A stretch of 52,142 nt of DNA from assembly GCA_937949725.1 (NCBI GenBank), contig CALECT010000028.1, positions 1 to 52,142 of the forward strand. The letters run 5' to 3'. A program made the position numbers and the translations under genes. Under the pieces are notes generated by a model. That model was not told the origin of the DNA and made no database searches. It saw nothing but the letters and a program-made list of their open reading frames with translations. This document shows, piece after piece, positions 16,219 to 24,262 of this stretch (the first letter of the stretch is position 1; every line of letters starts with the position of its first letter). This stretch comes from an uncultured Pseudanabaenaceae cyanobacterium. GTDB taxonomy: Bacteria; Cyanobacteriota; Cyanobacteriia; PCC-9006; JAAUQQ01.

Positions 16219-16434
16219 AGTCAGTTTCCTTAGTCGTGGGGCAAAACTCGCCTCAAGGTAGGCAAGGCAGCTGCAACTGTCCAAGGGGGAAAGACTGGTA
16301 AAAAAGAAGGCGATCGCCCAATGCGTCCTTCGCCCCATCGCGACCATTTGGGACAGATATGGCGTCCCTTTAGCCCCACTGCAAGGTTCATCCTCTAGAA
16401 TGCAAAAAACCTTTCCGCTGGAGAGATTTGTGCC

Positions 16435-16701
16435 ATGGCTTGGTTCGTCAAGCTAGAACGGGGCATTGTGGATAAAGCGGCCTTTGACAAGCATGTGCCT
16501 GCCCATGTGGCCTATGTCAAACAGCTCATTGCCCAAGGCCATCAAGCCAAGTCCGGCTACTGGGCTGAGCGCGGGGGCGGTATGCTGCTGTTCCAGGCTG
16601 AATCCATGGCGGAAGCTCAACGCTTGGTGGGGCAAGATCCGCTGATTAAAAATGGCTGCGTAGCCTATGACCTCCATGAATGGTGTATTGCAGTGGAGTA
16701 G
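16435..16701 (+). CDS. YciI-like protein
   Basis: The 88-aa protein has the YciI ferredoxin-like fold signature: short strand WFVKLERG, the conserved His-Asp-like pattern HVPAHVAYVKQLIAQGHQAKSG, and GGGMLLFQAESMAEAQRLVGQDPLIKNG, where the segment after DP is strongly conserved in the family. The biochemical role of YciI proteins is mostly unknown. A GGAGAG ribosome-binding site precedes the ATG. smpB follows 86 bp later on the same strand. Confidence 0.85.
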   Translation: MAWFVKLERGIVDKAAFDKHVPAHVAYVKQLIAQGHQAKSGYWAERGGGMLLFQAESMAEAQRLVGQDPLIKNGCVAYDLHEWCIAVE

Positions 16702-16787
16702 CCCTAAACTCAGATTAGACTCGGGGCAAACCAGGGAAGGCTTAGGCCTCATTCGTCAGGTGCTTAAGCGACTCGGAGAAGAAGAAC

Positions 16788-17276
16788 ATGGCTAAGCAAA
16801 AGAAATCCAGCCAGCCCAGCGATGGCTTTAAGATTGTGGCCGATAACCGTCAAGCGCGGTTTCAGTACAGCATCATCGACAGCTTTGAAGCGGGAATTGT
16901 CTTGGAAGGCACAGAGGTGAAGGCGATTCGCGCAGGCAAGGTCAACCTGCGAGATGGGTTTGCCCTCGTTCGCGACGAGGAATTGTGGCTGCTCAACGTG
17001 CATATCTCCCCCCATGACACAGCCAGTCAACACTTCAACCATGAGCCTCGGCGCAACCGCAAACTGCTCCTTCACAAAAAGGAAATCCTCAAGTTGATTG
17101 GCAAGGTAGAGCAGGATGGCCTGACCCTGGTGCCGCTGAAGATGTATCTCAAGAAGGGCTATGTCAAAGTCAGCCTGGGCTTGGGCAAGGGTAAGAAGCT
17201 CTACGATAAGCGCCAGGATTTGAAGAAGAAACAGGACAATCGCGATATGGCACGGGCCATGAAGCACGGCGGTTAG
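16788..17276 (+). CDS. smpB: SsrA-binding protein SmpB
   Basis: SmpB binds tmRNA and delivers it to stalled ribosomes in trans-translation. The 162-aa protein has the OB-fold core with IVLEGTEVKAIRAGKVNLRD, NVHISPHDTAS, RNRKLLLHKKEILKLIGKVE and LTLVPLKMYLKKGYVKVSLG, followed by the basic tail KKLYDKRQDLKKKQDNRDMARA that reads the decoding centre. The ATG follows GGAG. No ssrA gene was found in the window. Confidence 0.97.
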   Translation: MAKQKKSSQPSDGFKIVADNRQARFQYSIIDSFEAGIVLEGTEVKAIRAGKVNLRDGFALVRDEELWLLNVHISPHDTASQHFNHEPRRNRKLLLHKKEILKLIGKVEQDGLTLVPLKMYLKKGYVKVSLGLGKGKKLYDKRQDLKKKQDNRDMARAMKHGG

Positions 17277-17389
17277 GGCATGACCTTTGAAGTTCAACCG
17301 CTGCCCTGCAAACGCTTTGGCTGACATAGCATGCCATGTTGTCACGACCGTATTTTGGTGGTTGATTGCCTGTGCGTTTCAAGGATGGA

Positions 17390-18565
17390 TTACGCCATAA
17401 ATCCAGCGATGCGATGCACGGCCTCTTCCAAAATGGGTCCATCATGGACTAGGGCGAATCGCACGTAGTCCTCACCTGCGTGACCAAAGCCAATGCCGGG
17501 TGAGACGGCGACTCCCGTTGCTTCCACCAGCTGCGTTGCAAAGTCCATGGATTTGCCTTGCCATTGCTCCGGTAGCTTGGCCCAGATGTACATGCTGGCC
17601 TTGGGGCTGGGGACGTTCCAGCCAATCTTATGCAAGGCCTCAACAAAGATATCTCGGCGGTTTTGGAAGCGCTGATTGGTCTCGAGCACGCAGTCCTGGG
17701 GACCGGAGAGGGCGGCGATCGCCCCGTTCAAGATCCCCCGATACTGATTGAAATCCACCACAGCCTTAACCTGGCGCAGCGCTGCAATCAGCTCTGCATT
17801 CCCGATTGCATAACCGACTCTAAAGCCCCCCATGTTGTAGGACTTGGACATGGAGAAAAATTCGATCGCAGTGGTTTTATCGCGATCGGCCTGGAGCACG
17901 GAAGGAATGGGCACGCCATCAAAGCCCCAGTCGGGATAGGGAAAGTCATGGACCAGCGCAATACCGTTCCGCTGGCAAAAGCCCACTGCCTCCTCGAAGA
18001 AGCTGAGGGGAGCCACTGCGGTAGTGGGGTTATTGGGATAGCTCAACACCATCAGCTTGGCCTGCTCTAGCACATCTGTCGGAATTTCATCAAAGACCGG
18101 CAGGAAGTTATTTTCCGCAAGCACCGGCATGGAATGGATTTTGCCATTGGCCAGGTGGATGCCGCCGGGGTGGGAGGGATAGCAGGGATCGGGTAACAAG
18201 GCGATGTCGCCGGGGTTCATCACTGCCAGGGGGATATGAGCAGTGCCTTCCTGGGAACCGATGAGCAATAGAACTTCCGTTTCAGCATCCACGGCCAGGC
18301 CAAACTTGCGCTCATACCAGTCCGCAGCAGCCTGGCGGAAGGGCAGGGTGCCGCCATGGAGCAGATAGCCGTGGGTGCTGCTATCGGGAAGGGAGTTGGC
18401 GATCGCCTCAACCGCATGGGCAGGCGCAGGCAGATCCGAAGAGCCCAGGGACAGATCAATCAGGTTTTTGCCCGCAGCCTTCGCTCGCGTCTTGGCTCGG
18501 TCCATATCCGCAAAAACGTTGCCTTGGAGAGGAGTGAGGCGATCTGCAATTTGGAATTTGGACAT
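17390..18565 (-). CDS. class I/II aminotransferase, LL-diaminopimelate-aminotransferase-like
   Basis: The 391-aa protein is a fold-type I PLP aminotransferase. The PLP lysine lies in FSMSKSYNMGGFRVGYAIG, the cofactor-contact motifs are SYPNNPTTAVAP and HDFPYPDWGFDG, and the C-terminal carboxylate-binding Arg is in YVRFALVHDG. The start MSKFQIADRLTPLQGNVFADMD resembles the cyanobacterial LL-DAP aminotransferase group, a route to meso-DAP and lysine. As cyanobacteria often carry several paralogues, the substrate is uncertain and no symbol is given. The frame continues to 18667, but the ATG at 18565 fits the family. Confidence 0.88.
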   Translation of the reverse strand: MSKFQIADRLTPLQGNVFADMDRAKTRAKAAGKNLIDLSLGSSDLPAPAHAVEAIANSLPDSSTHGYLLHGGTLPFRQAAADWYERKFGLAVDAETEVLLLIGSQEGTAHIPLAVMNPGDIALLPDPCYPSHPGGIHLANGKIHSMPVLAENNFLPVFDEIPTDVLEQAKLMVLSYPNNPTTAVAPLSFFEEAVGFCQRNGIALVHDFPYPDWGFDGVPIPSVLQADRDKTTAIEFFSMSKSYNMGGFRVGYAIGNAELIAALRQVKAVVDFNQYRGILNGAIAALSGPQDCVLETNQRFQNRRDIFVEALHKIGWNVPSPKASMYIWAKLPEQWQGKSMDFATQLVEATGVAVSPGIGFGHAGEDYVRFALVHDGPILEEAVHRIAGFMA

Positions 18566-18670
18566 AGCAATAGGACGGCGAGGGGAAGCTGGGAGAGCCC
18601 CAGGAGATTTTGATCCTAAACGGAAATGGGTCTGTACGTTGGTCAAGCCCGGTAGAATTCGGCTCAAAAA

Positions 18671-18710
18671 ACATTAGCGTCCAGGAATGATCATTCCTGG
18701 ACGCTAATGT
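18671..18710 (-). terminator. 40-nt perfect palindrome, terminator of trxA
   Basis: A 20-bp arm (ACATTAGCGTCCAGGAATGA) is followed directly by its exact complement, with TGATCA at the centre. On the minus strand it is followed by TTTTTTG, a classic U-tract, 30 bp past the thioredoxin stop. Confidence 0.9.
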
Positions 18711-18740
18711 CGAATCTATCGTCGGAAGCGGTAGCTGGGC

Positions 18741-19064
18741 TTAGCCCATGTTCTCTTCAATGAAAGCGCCCAGCTTGGACTTACTGATCACTCCTTCATG
18801 GCGGGCAATCACTTCACCCTGCTTGATTAGCAACAAAGTTGGAATACCTTCAACTTTATAGTGAGAGACTGTTTCAGGATTCGGGTCCACCTCCATTTTG
18901 TAAACCTTCAATCCATCATTAGCCTGGGCAACCCAGTCCATTAGAGGTGCGATTAGGCGACAGGGACCACACCAGGGAGCCCAAATGTCGACGAGGACTG
19001 GACCATCTGCCTTGAGGACTTCCGCTTCAAACTGGCTATCCGTTATTTCAAGGGCTTTAGCCAT
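18741..19064 (-). CDS. trxA: thioredoxin
   Basis: This is a 107-aa thioredoxin with the redox site WCGPC (residues 31-35), the buried Asp in VLVDIWAPWC, and the cis-proline loop KVEGIPTLLLIKQGEVIARH. The ATG at 19064 is preceded by a perfect AGGAGG with a 7-base gap, which decides the start over the longer open frame to 19133. The palindrome at 18671-18710 ends the transcript. It is a general disulfide reductase; which cyanobacterial thioredoxin type (m, x, y or divergent) cannot be settled without alignment. The segment IAPLMDWVAQANDGL differs somewhat from the most common m-type. Confidence 0.93.
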   Translation of the reverse strand: MAKALEITDSQFEAEVLKADGPVLVDIWAPWCGPCRLIAPLMDWVAQANDGLKVYKMEVDPNPETVSHYKVEGIPTLLLIKQGEVIARHEGVISKSKLGAFIEENMG

Positions 19065-19281
19065 GATGAACCTCCTAAACGCGTGAATCGAGACGTAAAG
19101 CGCACTACTCGGGTAAGGAATACAACTGGGCAAAACTTTGCTCTCAGTTTCTCCTTGCCGATGGGCGCAGAACTTCCATTGTCTCCTATCCTGTCACTGC
19201 TAGGCAGGTTTTGATAGAGGTGAACCATGAGAGATGTTACAGGCAGACACTAGGGCAAAGCCTATGCACTCTCAAGCAGAA

Positions 19282-19327
19282 CCCCCAGAGTCAAAGCAGT
19301 GCTGCTTAGGCTCTGGGGGGGGGGGGG
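19282..19327. repeat. hairpin with a 13-G homopolymer
   Basis: CCCCCAGAG (19282-19290) pairs with CTCTGGGGG (19311-19319), with an inner AAGCAG-TG-CTGCTT stem. The right arm runs into 13 consecutive G (19315-19327), prone to slippage in replication and sequencing. It lies between trxA and the short PspA-like gene, outside any coding frame. Confidence 0.8.
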
Positions 19328-19384
19328 AGGTGCGTTAGCTTTACTCCCACGGGCGAGCGCCCATAAAGAGCTCCAAAGACTTTC

Positions 19385-19891
19385 CTAAAGCTCAATCTGT
19401 CCTGTAAAACGCGATCGCAAACCGGGTGGCATGAGAGCACTGCAAGGGCTACTGGGCGGTGTTGCGGTGAACCCTTCAAGGTTAGCCAGCTGGTCTTGTA
19501 TCTCCAGGATGCGCTCTTCTAAGGAAGCAATGTGCTCCGCCTGGTCCGTGAGCTGGGACTGAAGCTGAGCAATGGCTTCGCCGCTGTCCTGGTCTCGGCG
19601 ATGGGCTCGTTGATTGAGAATACGGCTCTCAGCCCGTTTGGCAAACTTGGACTGCTGATACCAGTGATCGCGCTTGGCTTGGGCTTTAACCATGTGCTTG
19701 CGAGTCAGGACTTGGCGAGCTGTAGCAAAGTCTAGGGCCAGGCGTAATTGGCTTAAACTTTCAATTGCTTGGGAAGGTTCTGGCGGGGCAGTAGCGGCAG
19801 CATGACTAGGCTTGGCCAATGCCGCTTTGGGTCGGCTAGAGGACGATGCAGTAGAGTCGGCGGCAGGCTTGATAAAGTCGAAAAGAGCCAT
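19385..19891 (-). CDS. short PspA/IM30-like coiled-coil protein
   Basis: The 168-aa product has an N-terminal MALFDFIKP, a ~35-residue Ala/Ser/Pro linker, a long helical region (about residues 43-140) and a disordered tail. Residues 49-135 align without gaps to the helical hairpin of the two neighbouring PspA-family proteins: LR near 49-50, the Ala spacing, Thr63, the sole Trp77 (Trp71 in both neighbours) and the heptads ending LEERILEIQDQL. By eye the identity to Vipp1 is ~20-25% over 87 positions. It lacks the usual first helix and the C-terminal helices. I infer a truncated or diverged third ESCRT-III-like paralogue, perhaps a regulator of the adjacent polymers. Confidence 0.75.
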   Translation of the reverse strand: MALFDFIKPAADSTASSSSRPKAALAKPSHAAATAPPEPSQAIESLSQLRLALDFATARQVLTRKHMVKAQAKRDHWYQQSKFAKRAESRILNQRAHRRDQDSGEAIAQLQSQLTDQAEHIASLEERILEIQDQLANLEGFTATPPSSPCSALMPPGLRSRFTGQIEL

Positions 19892-20230
19892 GGTTGTCGC
19901 GCTGGAGAGAGCTTGGTGTTTTGGCGGTAATGCAGCTGCGGCGATGAATTGGAAAGTGATTTATTACACATCGCTCTAATTTAAGCTTCGTCCGCCCACG
20001 GGAGTCGTCAGGATGGGTTCGCAAAAAAATCTGATCGAAAAATACTCCGGATATGGACAGGCTCGATGCGAGGTCGCGATGGCATAAGAGGTGGAGTGGG
20101 CGATCGCCCTAGCCCTTTCAACAGGCCACTCAACAATCACTGAGACAGCCCTATAGATAGCTTTCTAGTGATTAAAGCCACCTCAAACGGGCAAGCCAAC
20201 GCAAGCTGTTTCTCCATGGGGGCAAAACAA

Positions 20231-20284
20231 ATCCCCCATTCCAGAGGCCCGCTGTGATGAGCAGGCTTTTCTTGAATGGGGGAT
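20231..20284 (-). terminator. hairpin downstream of vipp1
   Basis: ATCCCCCATTC and GAATGGGGGAT form an 11-bp stem around a 32-base loop. On the minus strand it is followed by TTGTTTTGCC, 76 bp past the Vipp1 stop, consistent with a terminator. Confidence 0.6.
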
Positions 20285-20360
20285 CGCAGAATAAAGTTTT
20301 ATCTAAGGTTTCACCGAGGTGGGATTTCTCTCACCCAATTGGGACCGAAAGACTCCAATC

Positions 20361-21140
20361 CTAGAGACTATCCAACTGCTGCTTGAGGGCATCCAGTTCG
20401 GCATCCACCGGACTGGCTTCGGTCTGGCCATCGGCAATGGGGGGTTCTTCCGCAACGGGTAGAGCTGCTTGGGCCTCGGGAGCACCACCAATTTGCATTT
20501 TCAGAGCAGCGAGTTCATCTTCCACGCCACTGCTTGCTTCGAGCTGAGCAAATTGATTCTCTAGATCAGCACCAGCGAGATCACCCGCAGCTTGGGCACG
20601 AGCTTCAGCATTAAGGACTTTCTCCTCCATGCGCTCAAATGCAGCCATAGCGCTGCTAGTGCCGATGTTGTTCACCGCAGATTGCAGCTGCTCCTGAGCT
20701 TTGGCCGCCTGGGCGCGGGCCTTGAGCATATTCTTCTTGGTCTTGGCCTCGGAAATCTTGCCTTCCAGGGCAATCAAACTGCGCTTGAGCTGATCAACCT
20801 GGGTGGACTGACCGTTGAGCTGAGCCTTGAGCGTATTGGCCGTATCCACATAGCCCTTCTTTCGAACCAAGGCTTCGCGGGCCAAGTTCTCATCGCCTTT
20901 TTGCATGGCGAGCTGGGCGCGTTGCTGCCAGCTATTGGCTTGGGATTGGTTTTGATTGAACTGCTGTTCGGTTCGCTTTTGGGAGGCGATCGCCTGGGCT
21001 ACGGCCTGACGTAGCTGAATCAGGTCCTCCTGCATGTCAATGATGGATTGCTCAAGAACCTTTTCAGGATCTTCAGCCTTACTCACCATGTCGTTGAGGT
21101 TGGCGCGAACCACTCGGCTAATACGATCAAAAAGTCCCAT
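20361..21140 (-). CDS. vipp1: Vipp1/IM30 thylakoid membrane-remodelling protein
   Basis: Vipp1 is an ESCRT-III-like protein that polymerises on membranes and is needed for thylakoid biogenesis and repair. The 259-aa protein starts with the amphipathic helix MGLFDRISRVVRANLNDMVS, then AEDPEKVLEQSIIDMQEDL and the long helical hairpin with Trp71, and FERMEEKVLNAEARAQA. What marks it as Vipp1 rather than PspA is the C-terminal extension: after a ~20-residue acidic/Pro linker a final helix VDAELDALKQQLDSL. The next gene upstream (21339-22175) is a PspA paralogue on the same strand. Confidence 0.93.
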   Translation of the reverse strand: MGLFDRISRVVRANLNDMVSKAEDPEKVLEQSIIDMQEDLIQLRQAVAQAIASQKRTEQQFNQNQSQANSWQQRAQLAMQKGDENLAREALVRKKGYVDTANTLKAQLNGQSTQVDQLKRSLIALEGKISEAKTKKNMLKARAQAAKAQEQLQSAVNNIGTSSAMAAFERMEEKVLNAEARAQAAGDLAGADLENQFAQLEASSGVEDELAALKMQIGGAPEAQAALPVAEEPPIADGQTEASPVDAELDALKQQLDSL

Positions 21141-21338
21141 GGGTCTGGTTGAATCCTTGTTGAATCCTTATACAGGCAGGCAGTGTAAACCAACCACCAA
21201 AAAATTGGGGCTAGCCCGCAGCAATCTCCCCTAGTTTAATCGCTTCACCCCAGGGCTGGCGAATTACGGATTATTACCGATAAAGGATGGGTTGTCAGGC
21301 TTGACCAGATGGGGAATAGAGCGCTTTCTTACCGATGG

Positions 21339-22175
21339 CTAGTTCCAGGGGGGAAGCTCTGGATTTTTGTTCTCAGGTCGTTGGGGGGGAGCAGGGCGAG
21401 CTTGACGAGTTGGTTTGGGAGCAGGGCGAGTTTGGCGCGGTAGCTGGGGCTGGTTGGAGCGAAGGGGCCGAGGCTGGACGGCCTGGGCATCAATGGCTCC
21501 GGCATTCCCCACACCGGGCAGATCGATTTGCTGACGAAGACGCTGGTAGTCGCCCTCAACTCGATTCTGGGATTCGAGCTGGGCAAAGCGTTCCGCTACG
21601 GGGTCATGCTGGATCTCGGCCGTCAGGTCGGCCTGGGCTTCCATGGTGAGGATTTTCTCTTCCATGCGCTCGAAGACGGCACCCGCCCCTTCAGGGTTCG
21701 TCCGTTCCAATAGCTCGTTCATGCGATTGGTCGCTGCGGCGGAACGGGCGCGGGCCACGTACATATCTTTCTTGGATTTGGAATCTTCCAGCTTGCTGTC
21801 CAGCAGGCGCATATTCTTCTTGAGCTGGTCAATCAACTGGCGCTGTTTGACGATTTGGCTGGCGAGGGATTCTGCTGTGGCGATATAGCCCTGGCGCTTG
21901 GAGAGGGCTTCCTTGGCGAGAGCTTCTTGGCCGTTTTCCCCAGCCATGAAAGCGCGGCGCTGCCACTCAGAGGCATTGGCGTCGGCTTGGACCAGTTGAC
22001 GCTCGGTGCGTTTGAGGGTGGCGACGGCCTGGGCCACGGCCTGGCGTAGCTCCACCACATCAGATTGCATGTCCTGGACGGTTTGCTCCAGGATGCGCTC
22101 GGGGTCTTCGGCTTGGCTCACCCAGTGGGTGACTTGGGCTCGCACGACTCGTCCCACTCGATCCATCAATCCCAT
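21339..22175 (-). CDS. PspA/IM30 family protein with proline/arginine-rich tail
   Basis: This 278-aa paralogue of Vipp1 shares the N-terminal amphipathic helix (MGLMDRVGRVVRAQVTHWVS), AEDPERILEQTVQDMQ, the hairpin with Trp71 and FERMEEKILTMEAQADLTAE. In place of the Vipp1 C-terminal helix it has ~55 disordered residues rich in Pro, Gln and Arg (PRQTRPAPKPTRQARPAPP). It is probably the PspA-type envelope-stress protein. It lies ~200 bp upstream of vipp1 in the same direction. The basic tail could bind acidic partners or membrane; this is inference. Confidence 0.9.
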   Translation of the reverse strand: MGLMDRVGRVVRAQVTHWVSQAEDPERILEQTVQDMQSDVVELRQAVAQAVATLKRTERQLVQADANASEWQRRAFMAGENGQEALAKEALSKRQGYIATAESLASQIVKQRQLIDQLKKNMRLLDSKLEDSKSKKDMYVARARSAAATNRMNELLERTNPEGAGAVFERMEEKILTMEAQADLTAEIQHDPVAERFAQLESQNRVEGDYQRLRQQIDLPGVGNAGAIDAQAVQPRPLRSNQPQLPRQTRPAPKPTRQARPAPPQRPENKNPELPPWN

Positions 22176-22379
22176 GGTTGTTTAACCCTTTTGGTAATCG
22201 ACCCAATTTTCCACGGGCCCTTTGCCATTGGTTCTATTATGTCGCGGCGGTTGCGATCGCCCCAGATGGTTTAGCCCTCAAGTCATGGAAACCCTCACCC
22301 CAGAAGAGGTTGAGCCACCTCAACCCAGAGAGCATATCTCTACGGCCATCCAGGGACGCGACGGACCAGATGCTTAAAG

Positions 22380-22416
22380 CAATGGCCCCAATCCAGCATT
22401 TGGATTAGGGCCATTG
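22380..22416 (-). terminator. terminator-like hairpin of the SPOR-protein gene
   Basis: CAATGGCCC-C-AATCCA, loop GCATT, TGGATT-A-GGGCCATTG gives a 15-bp stem with one internal mismatch, 67 bp past the stop at 22483. The minus-strand T-tract after it is short (CTTTAAG). Confidence 0.65.
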
Positions 22417-22482
22417 TTCGCTATTGAAAGTCCAGCCTTGGAGGAGCAATCTCCAAACACCGGAACATTTCAGCTAGAAAAC

Positions 22483-24018
22483 CTAGCGATTTTCAACGCT
22501 GGCAGAAATGCCCTGCTCTTGCAGGCGCATGAGCAAGTCACCGGCACTGGCAGCATCATCAAACACACCCGCTTGGATGTAGGCACCCGTGTCGTAGTTC
22601 TCCACATAGGCGTCGGGAACCACAGCTTGGATATCCGCTAAGGCTGCATCGCTGATATAAGGCGCAACGACGATGTAGGAGGCTTGAACATAAGGCTCAA
22701 AGGGCTCAGGCTCAACGGCTTCGTAGGTCTCAACGATAGCCTCAGGCTCTACAGCTTCTGGCGCAGGCTCCCAGTAGGAGATCTCAGCTTCAGGAGCAGG
22801 AGGAACATATTCCTCGATGTATTCCTCAACGGGAGCCGGAGCTGCTGCAACGGGAGCCGGAGCCGGAGCTGCGACAGGAGTTGGCAGCTGAGTCACTTCC
22901 ATGGGCTGAATCACGGGAGCAGCAGCCACGGCTGCGGGAGCGGGGGCTGGAGCCACCGGAGAAACCACCGCAGGCAGAGGCGTTGCAGAAATCATTTGCT
23001 CAGCTGTGGAGCGGCCAGACACGGCATTGCTCAGGCCAGAGAGCAGACCAGACTCGGGCACGGGCTGAATCACAGTGGGGAAGGAAGGGGCACCACCGGG
23101 AGCGGTACCGCCACCACCTGCGCTTTGAGTAATTCCCAGGCTGCCAGGAAGGGGCTGAGCCGTTGCCACGGTGAGACCGCCGAGGCTGGCCAGATCGCCC
23201 AGGCCAGACTTGCTGTGGATGGGGTTGCCATCGGGATCCAAGCTGCCCAAGTTACTAAGGGAGAGCTGAATGAACTCACGCTGGGTCAGGTCAGGGGCAC
23301 CGGGGGGAAGTTCAGCAGGAATGTCCTTGGCCACCGTAGGGGTGACAGCAACGATGCCTTCTGCTGCGGGAGCATCACTCCCAGGGAATAGCTCGGAGAA
23401 ACGCAGGTGGCTGACGCTGTTGGGGTTCATCATCAGGTAGCCAGAAGCTGCACCGGCTGCCAAAACCAGCAGGGAAGCACCCACACCAGCGGGGGTCATC
23501 AGCTGCTTGAGGAAGGAGGTGTCTTCAGATTGGAGCTTGATGCCTTCTAGGTCTTCTTCGGGCATCGTGCCCAGGCTTTCTAGTAGGGCTGCGGAGGAGG
23601 CAAAGTAATCTTCTTCGCCCTCTGCATCGGCATCGGCTTGACGCACTAGGGCCAGGCTGGAACTGTCTGGAGCGATCTCAGCTTCCCCTTCGCCATTCGC
23701 GGGTGCCGCTTCCACAGCCGCAGCCAATCCCAAAGCCTCTGTCAGGCTATCAGCCTGGGCGATCGCAGGGGTATCTTCCGCAACATCTGCCGCAGGGGCC
23801 AATTGGGCGGCTTCTGCCTGAGCAGTGGATGCTTGAATCGCCAACGCTTGCTGAGCTTTAAGCTTGTCTGCTTGAGCCTGACGTCGACGTTCCCGGCGGT
23901 AACGAACCAGTTCATCCTCCAGTTGAACGTCCAAACTTTGGAGGACGGATTGTAAGCCTCCTTTAAGGGAGATTTCGGGGGCTTTGAGTAAAGTAGTAGC
24001 GGAGGAAGATTGGCTCAT
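22483..24018 (-). CDS. SPOR-domain single-pass membrane protein
   Basis: From the ATG at 24018 the product is 511 aa. It has a cytoplasmic Gln/Ala/Glu-rich part with a short basic coiled coil (YRRERRRQAQADKLKAQQ), one transmembrane helix at about 177-197 (GVGASLLVLAAGAASGYLMM), a long Ala/Pro/Glu-rich disordered region, and a C-terminal ~70-residue module (SYIVVAPY ... GAYIQAGVFDDAASAGDLLM ... GISASVENR) with the beta-alpha-beta-beta pattern of a SPOR domain. SPOR domains bind denuded peptidoglycan at division sites, so an envelope or septal role is likely. It lies upstream of the pspA-vipp1 block and divergent from the dciA-like gene. The alternative GTG start at 24048 adds ten residues. Confidence 0.82.
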   Translation of the reverse strand: MSQSSSATTLLKAPEISLKGGLQSVLQSLDVQLEDELVRYRRERRRQAQADKLKAQQALAIQASTAQAEAAQLAPAADVAEDTPAIAQADSLTEALGLAAAVEAAPANGEGEAEIAPDSSSLALVRQADADAEGEEDYFASSAALLESLGTMPEEDLEGIKLQSEDTSFLKQLMTPAGVGASLLVLAAGAASGYLMMNPNSVSHLRFSELFPGSDAPAAEGIVAVTPTVAKDIPAELPPGAPDLTQREFIQLSLSNLGSLDPDGNPIHSKSGLGDLASLGGLTVATAQPLPGSLGITQSAGGGGTAPGGAPSFPTVIQPVPESGLLSGLSNAVSGRSTAEQMISATPLPAVVSPVAPAPAPAAVAAAPVIQPMEVTQLPTPVAAPAPAPVAAAPAPVEEYIEEYVPPAPEAEISYWEPAPEAVEPEAIVETYEAVEPEPFEPYVQASYIVVAPYISDAALADIQAVVPDAYVENYDTGAYIQAGVFDDAASAGDLLMRLQEQGISASVENR

Positions 24019-24262
24019 CAGACCACTCGGGGGGTGAGTTGTTTGCACAATTGCGTATTTGGTTGCCAGAGTATACCAGTCGTTGGCAATTTGTCAGCAG
24101 TGCGGCTTAATTTTCTTTCTGGTATCTAAACCCATATAGAGTCTGGGGCGATCGCCCCCTTGTCTCTTTCTGGGTGTTAGCTATGGGGCATTGTTGGGTA
24201 CAGCATTTGACCTGACTGGTTTCCAGGCGTTTCATTCTCGTTCTTCTGTCTGGTACTACGCC

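Noticed and set aside
19065..19384. Search for Yfr1-type small RNA near trxA
   Set aside because: The conserved ACTCCTCACAC core is not seen on either strand in this region.
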